Origin: Albugo candida
Lineage: Eukaryota; Oomycota; Peronosporomycetes; Albuginales
Direction of reading: 5' to 3'
Assembly: GCA_040437565.1 (NCBI GenBank)
Contig: JBDOQK010000031.1
Span: forward strand, 186,001 to 250,000
Length of the DNA stretch: 64,000 nt
Shown: in pieces, positions 1-11,009 of the stretch
Layout: the number at the start of each line of letters is the position of its first letter
Position numbering within the stretch: position 1 is the stretch's first letter
Made by a program: the position numbers and the translations under genes
The notes under the pieces: model-generated
What the model saw: only the letters and a program-made list of their open reading frames with translations
What the model was told of the DNA's origin: nothing
Database searches by the model: none

Positions 1-1100
1 GTGGTGCCGGTATTCTTCTTCAAGAAAGTGAGAACGCTGCGTCAAATGAATCGTCCGAGTTGGATGAACGAGCTTCAACGAGGAGGACGAGGATGGAAAC
101 ACGTAAAATGAAGGCTCAATCATCAAGTGCACAATACAAATCGATTCCAGTTCAAAGCACAGAAAGCATCAAGACGCTTATTCAAACAAAACTTGACAGC
201 ATAGAAGTGGATGAACACAGCGCATACATTGTATCAATTCTACAGATATTGTTACGCATAGCTTGCTTGTTTCCTGATCAAAAGCTGAAAAATCGAGGCA
301 TCAGCAATTTTGAGCAGCGAGTCTCAAGGATCGTACAATCCAACCAACTGCTAGTGCGTCGGATGAAGCTATTCTGGAGGTGCTTATTTGTCGATACTCA
401 ATGGTCAGAAAGCATGCGACATCTGATATCAGTACCCTCAATGGCAGAGTTTGCAGAGAGTCCGGATAATGTCTTGACGCAACTATGGAAATGGTGCGTG
501 GATCGTCGAAGCAATCAGCGATATTTAAGTGTTGCCAACAAGCGTGAAGTCTGTGAGCATACTGAGGACTGCAGTGATTCCTACACAGCAAGCATGTTTA
601 TCTTGCGAGAGAACTCTCTTGACCCGCAATTAGTCGACCTCCCCATCCAGTACGACAAGCTGTACAGTCAACACATGGGTCAAAAGTGTGAGCGGTGCGA
701 TAAAGTTCCGACAGAAGCAGGATTGTGTTTAGTTTGCGGGCAATATCTTTGCTGCGGTGATTCGTGTTGCGAGACCCCGTACATGCTTGATGGTCCTCCT
801 GTTGGCGAGTGTACACGACATGCGGCTGAATGTGGAGGCGGTGTCGGAATCGTGCTTTTACTGGATCAATGCCGTGTTGTTATTATAGCAGGAAGTATGG
901 CAGCGTACTTTCCAAGCCCTTATGTCGATGCGCATGGTGAAGAAGATATTGGCCTACAGCGTGGTCGTCCATTACGTCTGGATATGGCGAGGTATCGGCA
1001 TTTGGAGAGCTTATGGATCAATCATCGTATCTTTGCTGAAGTGTCCCGCCAACGGAACTTGTGTGATCCTCAGTATGCGATCAATCTCTCGTATTTGTAA
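1..1100 (+). CDS. UBR-type E3 ubiquitin ligase, C-terminal part (5' truncated by window edge)
   Basis: The reading frame is open from base 3 to the stop at 1098-1100, so about 365 residues of a larger protein are visible and its start lies outside the window. The C-terminal third matches the conserved tail of UBR1/UBR2/PRT6 N-recognins: a C-x2-C-x9-C-x2-C cysteine cluster (CERC...CLVC), then GECTRHAAECGGGVGIVLLL and PSPYVDAHGEEDIGLQRG, which are close to the family signature for that tail. These ligases recognise destabilising N-terminal residues and hand ubiquitin to them; that role is family knowledge, since neither the UBR box nor the RING lies in this part. The upstream 200 residues are helical and unremarkable. 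No intron is needed here. Family assignment is solid; which UBR paralogue it is cannot be told from the tail. Confidence 0.85.
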   Translation, partial: GAGILLQESENAASNESSELDERASTRRTRMETRKMKAQSSSAQYKSIPVQSTESIKTLIQTKLDSIEVDEHSAYIVSILQILLRIACLFPDQKLKNRGISNFEQRVSRIVQSNQLLVRRMKLFWRCLFVDTQWSESMRHLISVPSMAEFAESPDNVLTQLWKWCVDRRSNQRYLSVANKREVCEHTEDCSDSYTASMFILRENSLDPQLVDLPIQYDKLYSQHMGQKCERCDKVPTEAGLCLVCGQYLCCGDSCCETPYMLDGPPVGECTRHAAECGGGVGIVLLLDQCRVVIIAGSMAAYFPSPYVDAHGEEDIGLQRGRPLRLDMARYRHLESLWINHRIFAEVSRQRNLCDPQYAINLSYL

Positions 1101-3076
1101 GGTTTTGATATGAAAAATCATGAAGTTCGACTGACATTTTGTATGACCAATTGCGAATCTCTACTTTGTGAGATGACGACTGCTTGCTTCCGACAGCACA
1201 AGAGCAAGAAAAGCTTCTATTCTATTACGATGTGATTCTTCTCATTACAAGTGGCCAAAAGCGACAGGTAAGAGGGCAATTGGTTGTCGTTGTATTGTTC
1301 TTTTCGAGAATAAACGCGCAACAAACGACAAAAGCCGCAAACTCGGATATGTGTGGTAGCGCATATGTTCAGTGCCGAATGCTTGCATCGATAATTCCTT
1401 GAGATCCATGCACAAATATCGCCATCCTGTCTCAAAGCCAAAGGAAAGAGAAATTTGAGATTTACTTTGATCCGCATCGACTATCGCTAGGCTTTCTGAC
1501 AATAAGAGGCGCACTTGTGGATATATGTGCTTACACGACTGATGAGATCGAATTGATGCAGTTCGAAGACCTCTTGGCTATATTTCAGCCCGCTCCTTGA
1601 ACTTATTGCTTTGATATCGGCTTTTGAACGCCATTCTGCGATACGAGTCTCCAAATTCTAGAGGCCATATCACGGTCACGATTTTAACAAGGTCTGCATG
1701 GTTTTGACATCTGGGACGACGTCATTACTCATGAGATGAAAGATCGTCTAAGTAGTGTATAGGTGGTAGCCTATCTATTCGATCAGCTCACCATTCGGCC
1801 ACCATATGATCTCAAGAATGTAGCTGCGCTCAATATATCATGTCGATAAATTTATCGTCGATCTTGCGTTAAAAGCGTTGCTATTGACCAATGCGGCAAC
1901 GATCAGCGCTTTTTGTGACATCTATTCTGTATGCATGGCAATGAGCATACTTGAATGATACTCCAAGATAATCCCAGAAAAGCTCATCGACAGCTCTGGT
2001 GAGAACAGAGCATGAAAAGTAGGAAGGCTATTTTCGTGTGACGACTCGAAATCTCGCAAAAAGCACTTCTTGTTGTCAATAATAAAGAAGTTAGATTAGG
2101 CCACGTCCATATGAATGATCCATCAAGACATACTTATTGTGTTGCGTGCAGATTTGATGATAAGCTTGGTCCCAATCATTGGTAAAATCAAAATCATCCG
2201 AGGGACTCGCTGCCGACTACCATGATCAATTAAGTACAGACATCGCAAAAATCTGTATTTACGTAAGCAATGATGACAAAACGGACTACATTTCCTCTTA
2301 TTCCCCCCCCCGCGTTTTCTGAACAAATTAAGTATGTCACATTGGGTCTGGAAAGCCGCGCTGAAATGAATGCACTATAGTAGATGGCCGTAATGTGGTC
2401 GATGAAGAGGACTAATGAGTATTGCATGGACAAAACGGTTCATGTCTCCGAAAGCTACATCGAGACAGCGGTGGTGCTAGGCATATACAAAGCACTCGAA
2501 TATTTTCAAAGAAAAGTGCTGACATTTTATGCACGATGGGAGTAAAACTGCTCGAATATGCTCAAGTGTCTTGCTAAGTTCCAAATTCAATCGGCCACTT
2601 CAAGAGCAGACATTTTGCTTTAATAAATTTCAGGGTTTCCACCAGCTTCACGATATTTAAGACAAAGCGATGCTGATGCCAGATTTCGACCAGTTGATGT
2701 TCCACAAAGTTAAGTCAATGGAGAATTGCCGTCACTTGTTGATCATTGTCGACGATTAACCTGGTAGAAGAAGAGTGGCTGAAGTCAAAATCAGAGAATT
2801 GATGCTCACTGTATCGGCCGTACTTGCAAGTTTATTTATTTATTCCAGCGATAGAAGCAACACATCACAAGTGGGCTTGAATGTAATTTGCTAAATGATT
2901 CTATTCTACAATCGGTTTTGGAACTAGGTAGCTTCTCTTAGAATTATGCATCAAGATCGAATTATAGCCGAGTACTGACACAACCTGGGGTCCTTGAGTG
3001 ACTAAACATGTGGACCAATTTTCTTTCCAGTACTTGAGAAGCTTTGCACTTTCAAGTACTAGTCCATTTATCAGAC
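1101..3076. other. Intergenic stretch, no supportable gene
   Basis: About 2 kb between the UBR gene and the left end of the Copia element. Both strands hold only short open frames (under 90 codons) with no recognisable domain. I see no tRNA-like or repeat structure beyond a short run of C near 2307. Confidence 0.6.
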
Positions 3077-3149
3077 GTTGACGCTCAATATATTCTACTT
3101 TTACTTCCTACATCCTTTGCACAAGTGCGAACAGCGCCAACATCTAATA
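3077..3149 (+). repeat. Left terminal repeat remnant of Copia element
   Basis: A 73-bp segment that matches 7583-7655 in direct orientation with about 9 mismatches (roughly 88 percent identity). It directly precedes the gag-like region, which fits the inner part of a 5' LTR. The outer LTR boundary could not be placed because the flanks of the two copies do not align. Confidence 0.7.
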
Positions 3150-6100
3150 GGTTGTGAGCCCAGCTAAACGTGTTGATGGTGCGGCTAAACCAGCGGCACC
3201 TACCGTGATGGTCGATGGTTAAGATAAGGCCACCGATCACTACCAAGAAGAAAAGTCGGCAGCGCCTGTGGAGGCGATCGAAAAGATGCTGACCATGCTC
3301 GGGAACCTATCCGAGAGGATGAATCGGATGGAGGTCTCCCAAAAAGAGCAAGACAGTAGGCTGAGTACGGACTCACCCGAGTCGCGTGCCGTCAACCTGG
3401 AAAGGGAGGTCGGGGCAGGGAACAATATCCTGACCTTGGAACATCCCCCTCCCAAGGATTTACTGAACGTGTCGCCACTGACTTACTTCAGTATTCGGCG
3501 ACAGCAACAACAGGCAGGTGTTGAAGGGCTCCCTGCGAGATTTGCAGACCCAGGAATCAACATGAGCCAGGCATCAGACCCTGGGGCATACTGGGTGGGT
3601 TTACCTGCGGGATACCATCCTGGTATAGGTATTTCCAATTGAGGTATGTACACCCTGGGCAGCCGAGGATCGGCATGCCAGACGCGCAACAACGGAAGCT
3701 CGCGTTGCAACATTTCGACGGGAAGGAACTATACCACGGTCTTGGTAGTGGTTTCCTAAAGTGGGACAAATAATTTGTTCGTCTGTCGGGTTCGCGGAGC
3801 GTGCGTGTGGCTTCGTGTGGCCGGAGGATATCAAGGTTGATGTCCTAGGTCAGCACCTAGCCGGCAAGGCCCAAACGTACTACCGTCGGCAGGTGGAGAC
3901 ATGGTGGCGTGAAAGCCAATCTTTGGAACATGCGATGCAAAGAATGTTGCAGACCTTCAATACGAAGATCTCACCTGCACAAAGCATGAAGTGGTTCACG
4001 GCACCCAGGGCATCGCAATGAAACTGGACGGACCATTTTCTCTATTTGACGGCAATCAGCGAAGACCGTGGAGGTGCAGATACAGCCCTGTGCTGGACAA
4101 CATTGTTCATTATGCTGATCCACACATGCGGATGACGATGTTGTCCAGGTTGAACATCCACCGTATAGATTACCTACGACAAGCAGAGGAATTGGTGCAA
4201 TTTGACCGATCTACGGAGCTGGACACTCATGCCAAGAACTTCGGTCGAGATGTGGCGAACACTGTTAAACCCGTGAAGCAGTTCAAGAACAAGGTCAAGT
4301 CAAGACCCACCGCAACCACGAACTGACACCCGGACTTGCTTTGAATTTGGCAAAGTCGGGCACATTCGGTCGCGGGGCCGGCTGATGAAGAAGACACCCA
4401 CGGGTCTAAACTTCGTTTCGTGGTTGACCATGATGCGGGTAACCCAGCCAGCCAATGGATACATGACAGCGGTTCGAGCAGACATTTGGTCAATGACCCC
4501 AGTCTGCTCACCGACCCAACCGATTGTCGAAGCGAGTGTCTGACCGCAGCCACCCGTGGAAGTGCGCGGCGGATCACCCAACAAGGGACTGTGTACATTC
4601 AAGTTATCCCACGTATAGAGTTGGAGAATCCGTTTTTCATCCCACGCTTTGTGTTCGCCGTACGCTCTCTTACTCAGCACCAAAATCAGTCGCTCGTACT
4701 TTGATGAGATTCTCAACAATGCCGACACGACGCCATCGCCGCGGCTTTCGAGATCCGAAGTCGTCAATAATTTTTCACTGGCATCAATGTCTGGATATAG
4801 ATATCATCTACTGTGCCTGTCCAAAAATGCCAAAATAATGGCAGGGACATAAATCTACCCCAATACGAAGCCGACAAGCCACGAAAAAAAGCCCGAGCTT
4901 CTTCGCGTTTGTACATGTCAACAGCGACCTTGCGAACGTCTCATTGCCCTCTCCAACCACAGCCTGGACGTCGGGTCCACTGAAGTGAACACATCCAGCT
5001 TCAGGCATACGTCTGACTGACACGACACGTCAAAGATGTCTTGCCTGTGACAAAGGGATGCAGAACAAGCGAGTGCTATCAAAGAAGAGCACGGGCACAA
5101 ATTCGCCAATCGATGTGATCGGCGTTATTTGTCTGGACCTCAAAGGCCCTATGATTTTCCGAGATAGTTTGGAAACAGATACTTGGTCAACTTCATTGAT
5201 CATCATTCAAGCTACTGTCGGGTTTTTTGGCCAAGTCGAAGGACGTAGCCGCGTTGAAGTTCAAGCTCTTCATGGCAAGCTTTGAGCGTGAATTTAATTG
5301 CAAGATCCATGTACTACGCACCGATGGTGGTGGCGAGTACAAGACACTAGACATATTTTGCTCATCGGTGAATATCTCGAGTCAAGTAAGAGAGACGAGA
5401 AATCAAGCGAGCATTGGCAAGGCTAAAAGATGCACCGCACCATCATGAACATGGTGCGGAGCATGGTTTTTGCAGCCATCCTACCGCTTTTGTTTTGGGG
5501 TGATGCCGTGGAATATGCCTCCTATATTCTTAACTGAAGAAAGACCAAGTCCAACCCTGAAGGTGTATCGAACATGGAGCTTTTGACGAACAAGGCTCCT
5601 GTGCAAAGGACATAGTGGTTTTTGGGTCAACATCCACTGCGCATAGAGACAAAAAAATAAGTCACTTGGGGAGCAGGAAAAGGCAGGCATCATCATCGGA
5701 CGAGGCAGCGAAACGATGAGGTACAAGATGTACATCCCACTGGATAAGGTGGTCGTGGTGACTCAACATGTACAAAACGCTGAAGCACCGCAGCATGGCC
5801 AGGATGGAAGGAAGATCTATCCTGATACAGCTCGGCCTTGGGAGGATCCACGCAGTAATCACCGAACATGTGACGACGAGCAACGGAATGGTGAAAAGCG
5901 TGCGAAGAAGGTCCGCAAGGGTCTAAAGACTACATGGACCAGAGAGTGTCATGGTACAAGGTCGACAAGCACAAACCAACTTGCGAAGATCAAGGATGAC
6001 ACCTCGGCGGAAAATCGCGACGTCGTGAACGCACTCATCGGACAAGATCCGAGGCACTATAGAGAGGCGATGAAGAGTGAGCATCGTGATCAATGGCGCG

Positions 6101-7338
6101 TAGCCATGACCGAAGAATTGGATGTTCTGAAGGTAAACGATGTCTGGTAGATTGTTGTGCTACCAAGGAATACACACGTGCTACAGAACAAGTGGGTCTA
6201 CGAGACGAATACCGACGCAAACGGAAACATCGAGCGATACAAGGCTCGATTGGTGGTTTGTAGAAACGAGCAAGTGCTTGGTGCTGATTACAAACTGACG
6301 TTTGCGGCCGTGATAGATTTGGTGACCGTCAAGCCGATATTGGTGCTCTCTAGACGATGGGACGTACCTGCACGTCATGGTGACGTACCGAATGCTTACG
6401 TAAAGGCAGAAAAGGAGGAGCACCAAGACATCTTCATGGAAATACCAAGGGACATGCAACTAACCACGAAGGAACTTCAAGGATTTGGAGTGCAGTCTTC
6501 TGGTGGACGACTCTGGAGCAAGCTGCTACATTCCAGGCTGTCCGAAAACGGTTACAAGCAGTGCATGATGGACATGTGCTAATGCTTCACGCCAGAAGTT
6601 GACGATTGGGCTGTCGTTGGAGTGTACGTGGACGACCTTTTGGTTACCGAGACCAAGCAGTGCGCGATTGATGAATTATTTGCGGGGATGAAGACATTGT
6701 CGGTCAAGGATCTGGGTGTCGTGAAGAAGTTTTTGGGACTTCGAATCTATTCGGACGATACTCGAGGATATGTTCTGGATCAAGAAGTCATGATCGACGT
6801 GCGGCTGAGAGACTTCAAGTTGGAGTCTGCAAACGGTGTACGAACGCCAATCGGAGACGATTGCAATGCCGATGACGACAATCTCTCGGACTTTTTACCT
6901 GCGAGCGATGCAAGTGGCGAACCAAGTTTGAGATCATTTCAGTCTTTGGTTGGGAGCTTTGTTATGGATTGCAAGATGTACCCGACCCGACATATGCTTC
7001 GCAGTACACAAGGCTACACGTCAGACGCAAAAATCGACCGTCAGGAATTGGAAGACCGCGAAACGTATCGCACGATACTTGAAGGCGTCGAAGAGTTCGA
7101 AGCTACATCTAAACGGCATGGGACCGACTCACCAAGATGTCAAGATCGAGTGTTGGAGCGACGCAGATTTTGCTGCCATCAAGGCGGACCGTAAGTCAGT
7201 GTCTGTGTGTGTGCTAACTATGGACGGGTCTGTTGTTATATGTTCATGCAAGAATCAATCGGGCGTATCGCTGAGTACGATAGAGGCGGAGTTTATATCC
7301 GTCTCACAAGCCGGGCGCGAGCTTTTGGGCGTGAAAGA

Positions 7339-7438
7339 NNNNNNNNNNNNNNNNNNNNNNNNNNNNNNNNNNNNNNNNNNNNNNNNNNNNNNNNNNNNNN
7401 NNNNNNNNNNNNNNNNNNNNNNNNNNNNNNNNNNNNNN
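7339..7438. other. Scaffold gap of 100 N without flanking duplication
   Basis: A run of exactly 100 N inside the RNase H part of the Copia element. Unlike the other eight gaps, I found no copy of the right flank on the left side, so this one may be a real gap caused by the repetitive element. Confidence 0.8.
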
Positions 7439-7582
7439 GAGAGACATTGACATACGAATGTCATATGGGGCCAGAACCAGCACATTCTGATGGGCACGCT
7501 AGATGTGTGCCAAGTGTAACTTGACTAGGTAAAGTTGCAGTGCTGGTCATATGCATATGGTAAGGTTAACTAGGAACAAGTA

Positions 7583-7655
7583 GTTGACGCTCAGTAAATT
7601 TAACTTTTACTTCCTCCATTCTTCGCACAAGTGCGAACAGCGTCAACGTCTAATA
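7583..7655 (+). repeat. Right terminal repeat remnant of Copia element
   Basis: The direct-orientation partner of 3077-3149, also 73 bp. It follows the RNase H region, as a 3' LTR segment should. No clear target-site duplication could be identified on either side. Confidence 0.7.
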
Positions 7656-7758
7656 TACATTTAAGTCTGGCGAATTTGAAAGCGGAGCAAACTTTCATTA
7701 TTATTTTCAGGTAGATACTGCTAGATTATCCTTCGTAATAATTTTCCTTGCTAACTTT

Positions 7759-8885
7759 TTATTTCTTTACTTGTGGCTTCTTCGCATTTTTTGACCAGAT
7801 GCCTGGGCAACAAGTCACTTCGGATCTTTCTTTTTCGTTGGAAGATGATTTCCCCTCATCATATGCTGCACCAATCGCCGCCAATTTCAAGCTCTGTTCA
7901 ACACGATGAGTTATGTCTGAAGACTCTCTTCGAAAGCTTCTCATATCTTCTTTCGCCGCAGCCACGACCTTCTGCATAGCCCCCAGTTGCGCATTGTGTT
8001 GCTCAATGCTCCGTTGATCCATACTCACTGCAGGGATCTGGTAATTCGATCCAAATATCACGAATGCGATGATTGCAGAGTTTCTTCTCGAGATACAGAT
8101 CATCTTGATTGATCGGTTTCAATGTGGAGTGAGTTGTCGTCGAGAGTATATTGAATAGTGAATGACTGGCTCTGCCGATCATGATTTTCCAGTAAAACCA
8201 AAGGGTGGGATACGCACGCGTTGTTCAAAGATGTCCCGACTGTATAAAAATTTGAAAGCCTGGTAAACCGAATAAAAATGGACCATCTGCATCTAGCCTG
8301 GTTTTCTACAAACTCTCTGATCGAGTGGGCAGCAAAGATATGAGCGAGATTGACTGGATTGTCCAGAATGNNNNNNNNNNNNNNNNNNNNNNNNNNNNNN
8401 NNNNNNNNNNNNNNNNNNNNNNNNNNNNNNNNNNNNNNNNNNNNNNNNNNNNNNNNNNNNNNNNNNNNNNTCCATACTCACTGCAGGGATCTGGTAATTC
8501 GATCCAAATATCACGAATGCGATGATTGCAGAGTTTCTTCTCGAGATACAGATCATCTTGATTGATCGGTTTCAATGTGGAGTGAGTTGTCGTCGAGAGT
8601 ATATTGAATAGTGAATGACTGGCTCTGCCGATCATGATTTTCCAGTAAAACCAAAGGGTGGGATACGCACGCGTTGTTCAAAGATGTCCCGACTGTATAA
8701 AAATTTGAAAGCCTGGTAAACCGAATAAAAATGGACCATCTGCATCTAGCCTGGTTTTCTACAAACTCTCTGATCGAGTGGGCAGCAAAGATATGAGCGA
8801 GATTGACTGGATTGTCCAGAATGTGGCGTCCGCCTTTATCAGTCCTTGCGTAATCTGGTGCGTGACCACAAGTATCGCTGCACAA
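7759..8885 (-). pseudogene. Unidentified, probably broken gene with a coiled-coil-like C-terminal part
   Basis: After collapsing the duplication around the 8371-8470 gap, the minus strand carries two gene-like segments in different frames. The upstream one (from 8885) contains SQSFTIQYTLDDNSLHIE; the downstream one, ending at 7759, is a charged helical segment with MDQRSIEQHNAQLGAMQKVV and a lysine-rich end. Between them a tandem 4-base repeat (at about 8102-8114 and again at 8555-8567) lies where the first frame is lost; dropping one unit would carry that frame further, but it still does not join the last segment. No splice pair I tried connects all of them in frame. I do not recognise the protein. 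The QYTLDDNSLHI stretch weakly recalls DM10 domains of EFHC-type ciliary proteins, but this is not enough for a call. It could be a pseudogene, a gene with unusual introns, or coincidence. Confidence 0.35.
8018..8823 (+). repeat. 353-bp exact direct repeat around a 100-N gap
   Basis: Bases 8018-8370 and 8471-8823 are identical over 353 bp, separated only by N from 8371 to 8470. The left copy ends exactly where the N run begins and the right copy starts exactly where it ends, as expected for two contigs that overlap but were not merged. Confidence 0.95.
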
Positions 8886-10690
8886 CGCGGTCTAATCCTT
8901 TCTTACAATTATGAAGAAACATTCGAAGAGTACGGTACGATGTACGATGTGGTGAGTGTACGCTGTTTATGCTATCCCTGACATCGAGGCGGTGAGAGTG
9001 AAGCGTGAATGTATATAATAGTCAAGTGGTAAAAATAGAACGACATGCGTGCCACAATCGAATAAATACAATGCGACTTTGCTGCTAAAAATACAGCTGA
9101 TACTATTCGAGACTGGTAGACAGAGAATTGCCCATATTTGTAATCAGTTAGATGCAAATGTTTTGGCTTGCTCTAACAGAGTATCGACTCCTATGTTGGA
9201 AAAACAATCGATAGTGATGTCATGCTAACATATTACATCAAATATAAGAGCTATATAGGTGAATAGATGTTCGAGTAGTCGTATCCTCATCGACGTGGAC
9301 AGAGTGAAACGGACCTTACTACTCACTCTGCATTGGCGACTAGCTTTTTAGTTTGAGCAAGTTGGGTGTTGACTAATTTACAACCATGCTTCACCTTCAT
9401 TCTTGCTATGATTCCATCAGCTTTCTTCACTTGATGGTTTGCTGCCTGCCTCCTCCGATTCAGAAAAGGGTTGTGCCTTCGAACTTTCGGACCTAGACCC
9501 GTAGATAACGAATGCAACTGATTGGAGCAAGGTGCATTAAAGCGACCAAACCAAAACTGAAAAAACTGTCTAGATCACCCTTTTGTCAAGCGTGTCTATT
9601 TCTCAAGCTGCTTACACCATCTGACAGCACGACAGATGATATCCATTCATTTGTGCGCTCGAAATGAAAAAGGCGATCCGCATTTTACTAACCAAAAGTT
9701 TCTGAATTTATCAAGTCAACAATGTCTTCGGTGATTATCACCTTAATAGAATCAATTATAATTGTGTTGAATTGTTTTACTCTTCTACAGATGACCACAT
9801 GTATCTCCTACTTTTCAGGTGTATAGATCATACGAAGTGTGAAGTACAATTGTTCCATTCGTCGAGTGGAATGTCATGATGAGAAAAATGAGTCGAGTTT
9901 TTGGTCACAATTCCACCCAATGAAGGGTTCTGTAAGCTTTATTCTAGCCTTGATTGTAGTAATATCAGGATGCTCGACATATTGCCAATGTTAGTCTGTC
10001 AGATTCGCTTTGAAAGCTTGCAAGAGGGTACGGCAAATTATTCAAAAACGGAGTGCAAGCATTTTAACGCAATGGTTAAAAAGACAACAAAGGGAGACGT
10101 CTATCTTTCCAAGGAGCGTTCTTGCAGAAAAGTATGTCGATATGGGATCTTTGCATTAATACCTCACTAGGTATTGCTGTGATTATTTTCTGGGTAATGA
10201 AAAAGTAAGGTGCTTATCTTTTGATTGGTCTTATTGGCTTCAAATATTGACGGATACAAGTTTGAATCGGCTTTGATTGAGATTCATGGGACCGAAATTT
10301 ATATTGAATTAAGAAGGCGGAGTGTAGAATGCTCTTTATGACATTGACTCCATCTCAGCTTCTACTAAAGACCACAGCAACGTACCTTGCATTATTGTAG
10401 GCACCTGCTAAGAAAGAATATGCTGGTGAAGAACGACCAATCAAATAAAAAAGCAGCGGAGCCCCGCAGATAGGAGAGGTGATTTTGCTCTCACTCAGAC
10501 TCGCACAAAGCAAATTGTTTCTTTATCCTTTATATAATAACCTGTGTAGTATCAACCTTCCCATTTTTGCTGATATAAGAGATCCAGAGGTCGAAGTTTG
10601 ACGTGAAATTGTATCACAGGCTTCATCATCTTCGTTTACAGCTTTCTTTCATCCACTAGCTTCTTTGTGCTTGCTGGTCATATCTGCTTC
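8886..10690. other. Intergenic stretch, no supportable gene
   Basis: About 1.8 kb of AT-rich sequence. The longest frames are a basic 64-codon minus frame (9517-9323) and an 89-codon plus frame (9901-10170); neither resembles a known family or has partners on the same strand. Nothing else can be supported. Confidence 0.55.
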
Positions 10691-10762
10691 CTAGGTAAGA
10701 TCGGGGTGTCCGATTGTGCCGATATTGACGTTGTGTTTGACGCGGTCGAACTTTGGCTTCAT
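10691..10762 (-). pseudogene. Orphan N-terminal fragment of an EF-Tu-like GTPase
   Basis: The minus strand reads ATG, then 22 codons, then TAG. The peptide [20 protein letters not shown] is nearly the start of a bacterial or organellar EF-Tu (typically a KEKF-type start, then [16 protein letters not shown]). Similarity stops in the middle of the P-loop: GHVDHGKT becomes GHPDLT and a stop. The complete mitochondrial EF-Tu at 21996 has a different N-terminus ([20 protein letters not shown]), so this is not simply a copied piece of that gene. It is too short to be functional, and I see no further EF-Tu similarity beside it. It may be a relic of a second EF-Tu gene or of an inserted organellar fragment. 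Confidence 0.6.
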
Positions 10763-10856
10763 GTTATAGGAAAACAGTAATTTGACAAATGCTGATTGCA
10801 CAGCAATCATGCGGCTTGTAGAGTAATCCATCAATAAATACTCCTTTACAAAGTGG

Positions 10857-10950
10857 ACCCATTTGAAAAAAATGCTGCTGGTCGGTCACATGGTTCAACG
10901 TGTACCCATTTGAGAAAAATGCTGCTAGTGGGTCATATGATTGGTTAATA
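10857..10950 (+). repeat. Two-copy imperfect tandem repeat, 47-bp period
   Basis: Both units begin ACCCATTTGA, followed by an A-rich run and ATGCTGCT. The units start at 10857 and 10904 and differ at about five positions before diverging at their 3' ends. It ends about 60 bp before the nucleoporin start codon, so it lies in the probable promoter or 5' leader. Confidence 0.7.
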
Positions 10951-11009
10951 ATCTACCAAGCAGTATTCGCTGCAAAAGTATTTAGACCGCTTCCAAGCCT
11001 TTGGTCAGA

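Larger units (their letters stand above)
3077..7655 (+). mobile_element. Ty1/Copia-family LTR retrotransposon, decayed fossil
   Basis: The parts occur in Copia order: a gag-like region about 3170-4330, an aspartic protease segment with a DSGSSRHLV core about 4395-4700, integrase-like sequence about 4860-5450, reverse transcriptase about 6040-6960 (KWVYETNTDANGNIERYKAR and the YVDDLL catalytic box), and RNase H about 6950-7440 (WSDADFA, STIEAEF). Protease-integrase-RT-RNase H order separates Copia from Gypsy. The element is flanked by a 73-bp direct repeat at about 88 percent identity. The coding region is broken, with roughly ten or more interruptions, and part of the RNase H end is lost in a 100-N scaffold gap. 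Repeat divergence plus this decay point to an old insertion that is no longer active. The neighbouring sequence holds no host gene that the insertion visibly disrupts. Confidence 0.9.

Noticed and set aside
8553-8885. A DM10 domain (EFHC-type ciliary protein)
   Set aside because: Only about a dozen residues look similar, and the surrounding blocks of the domain are missing.
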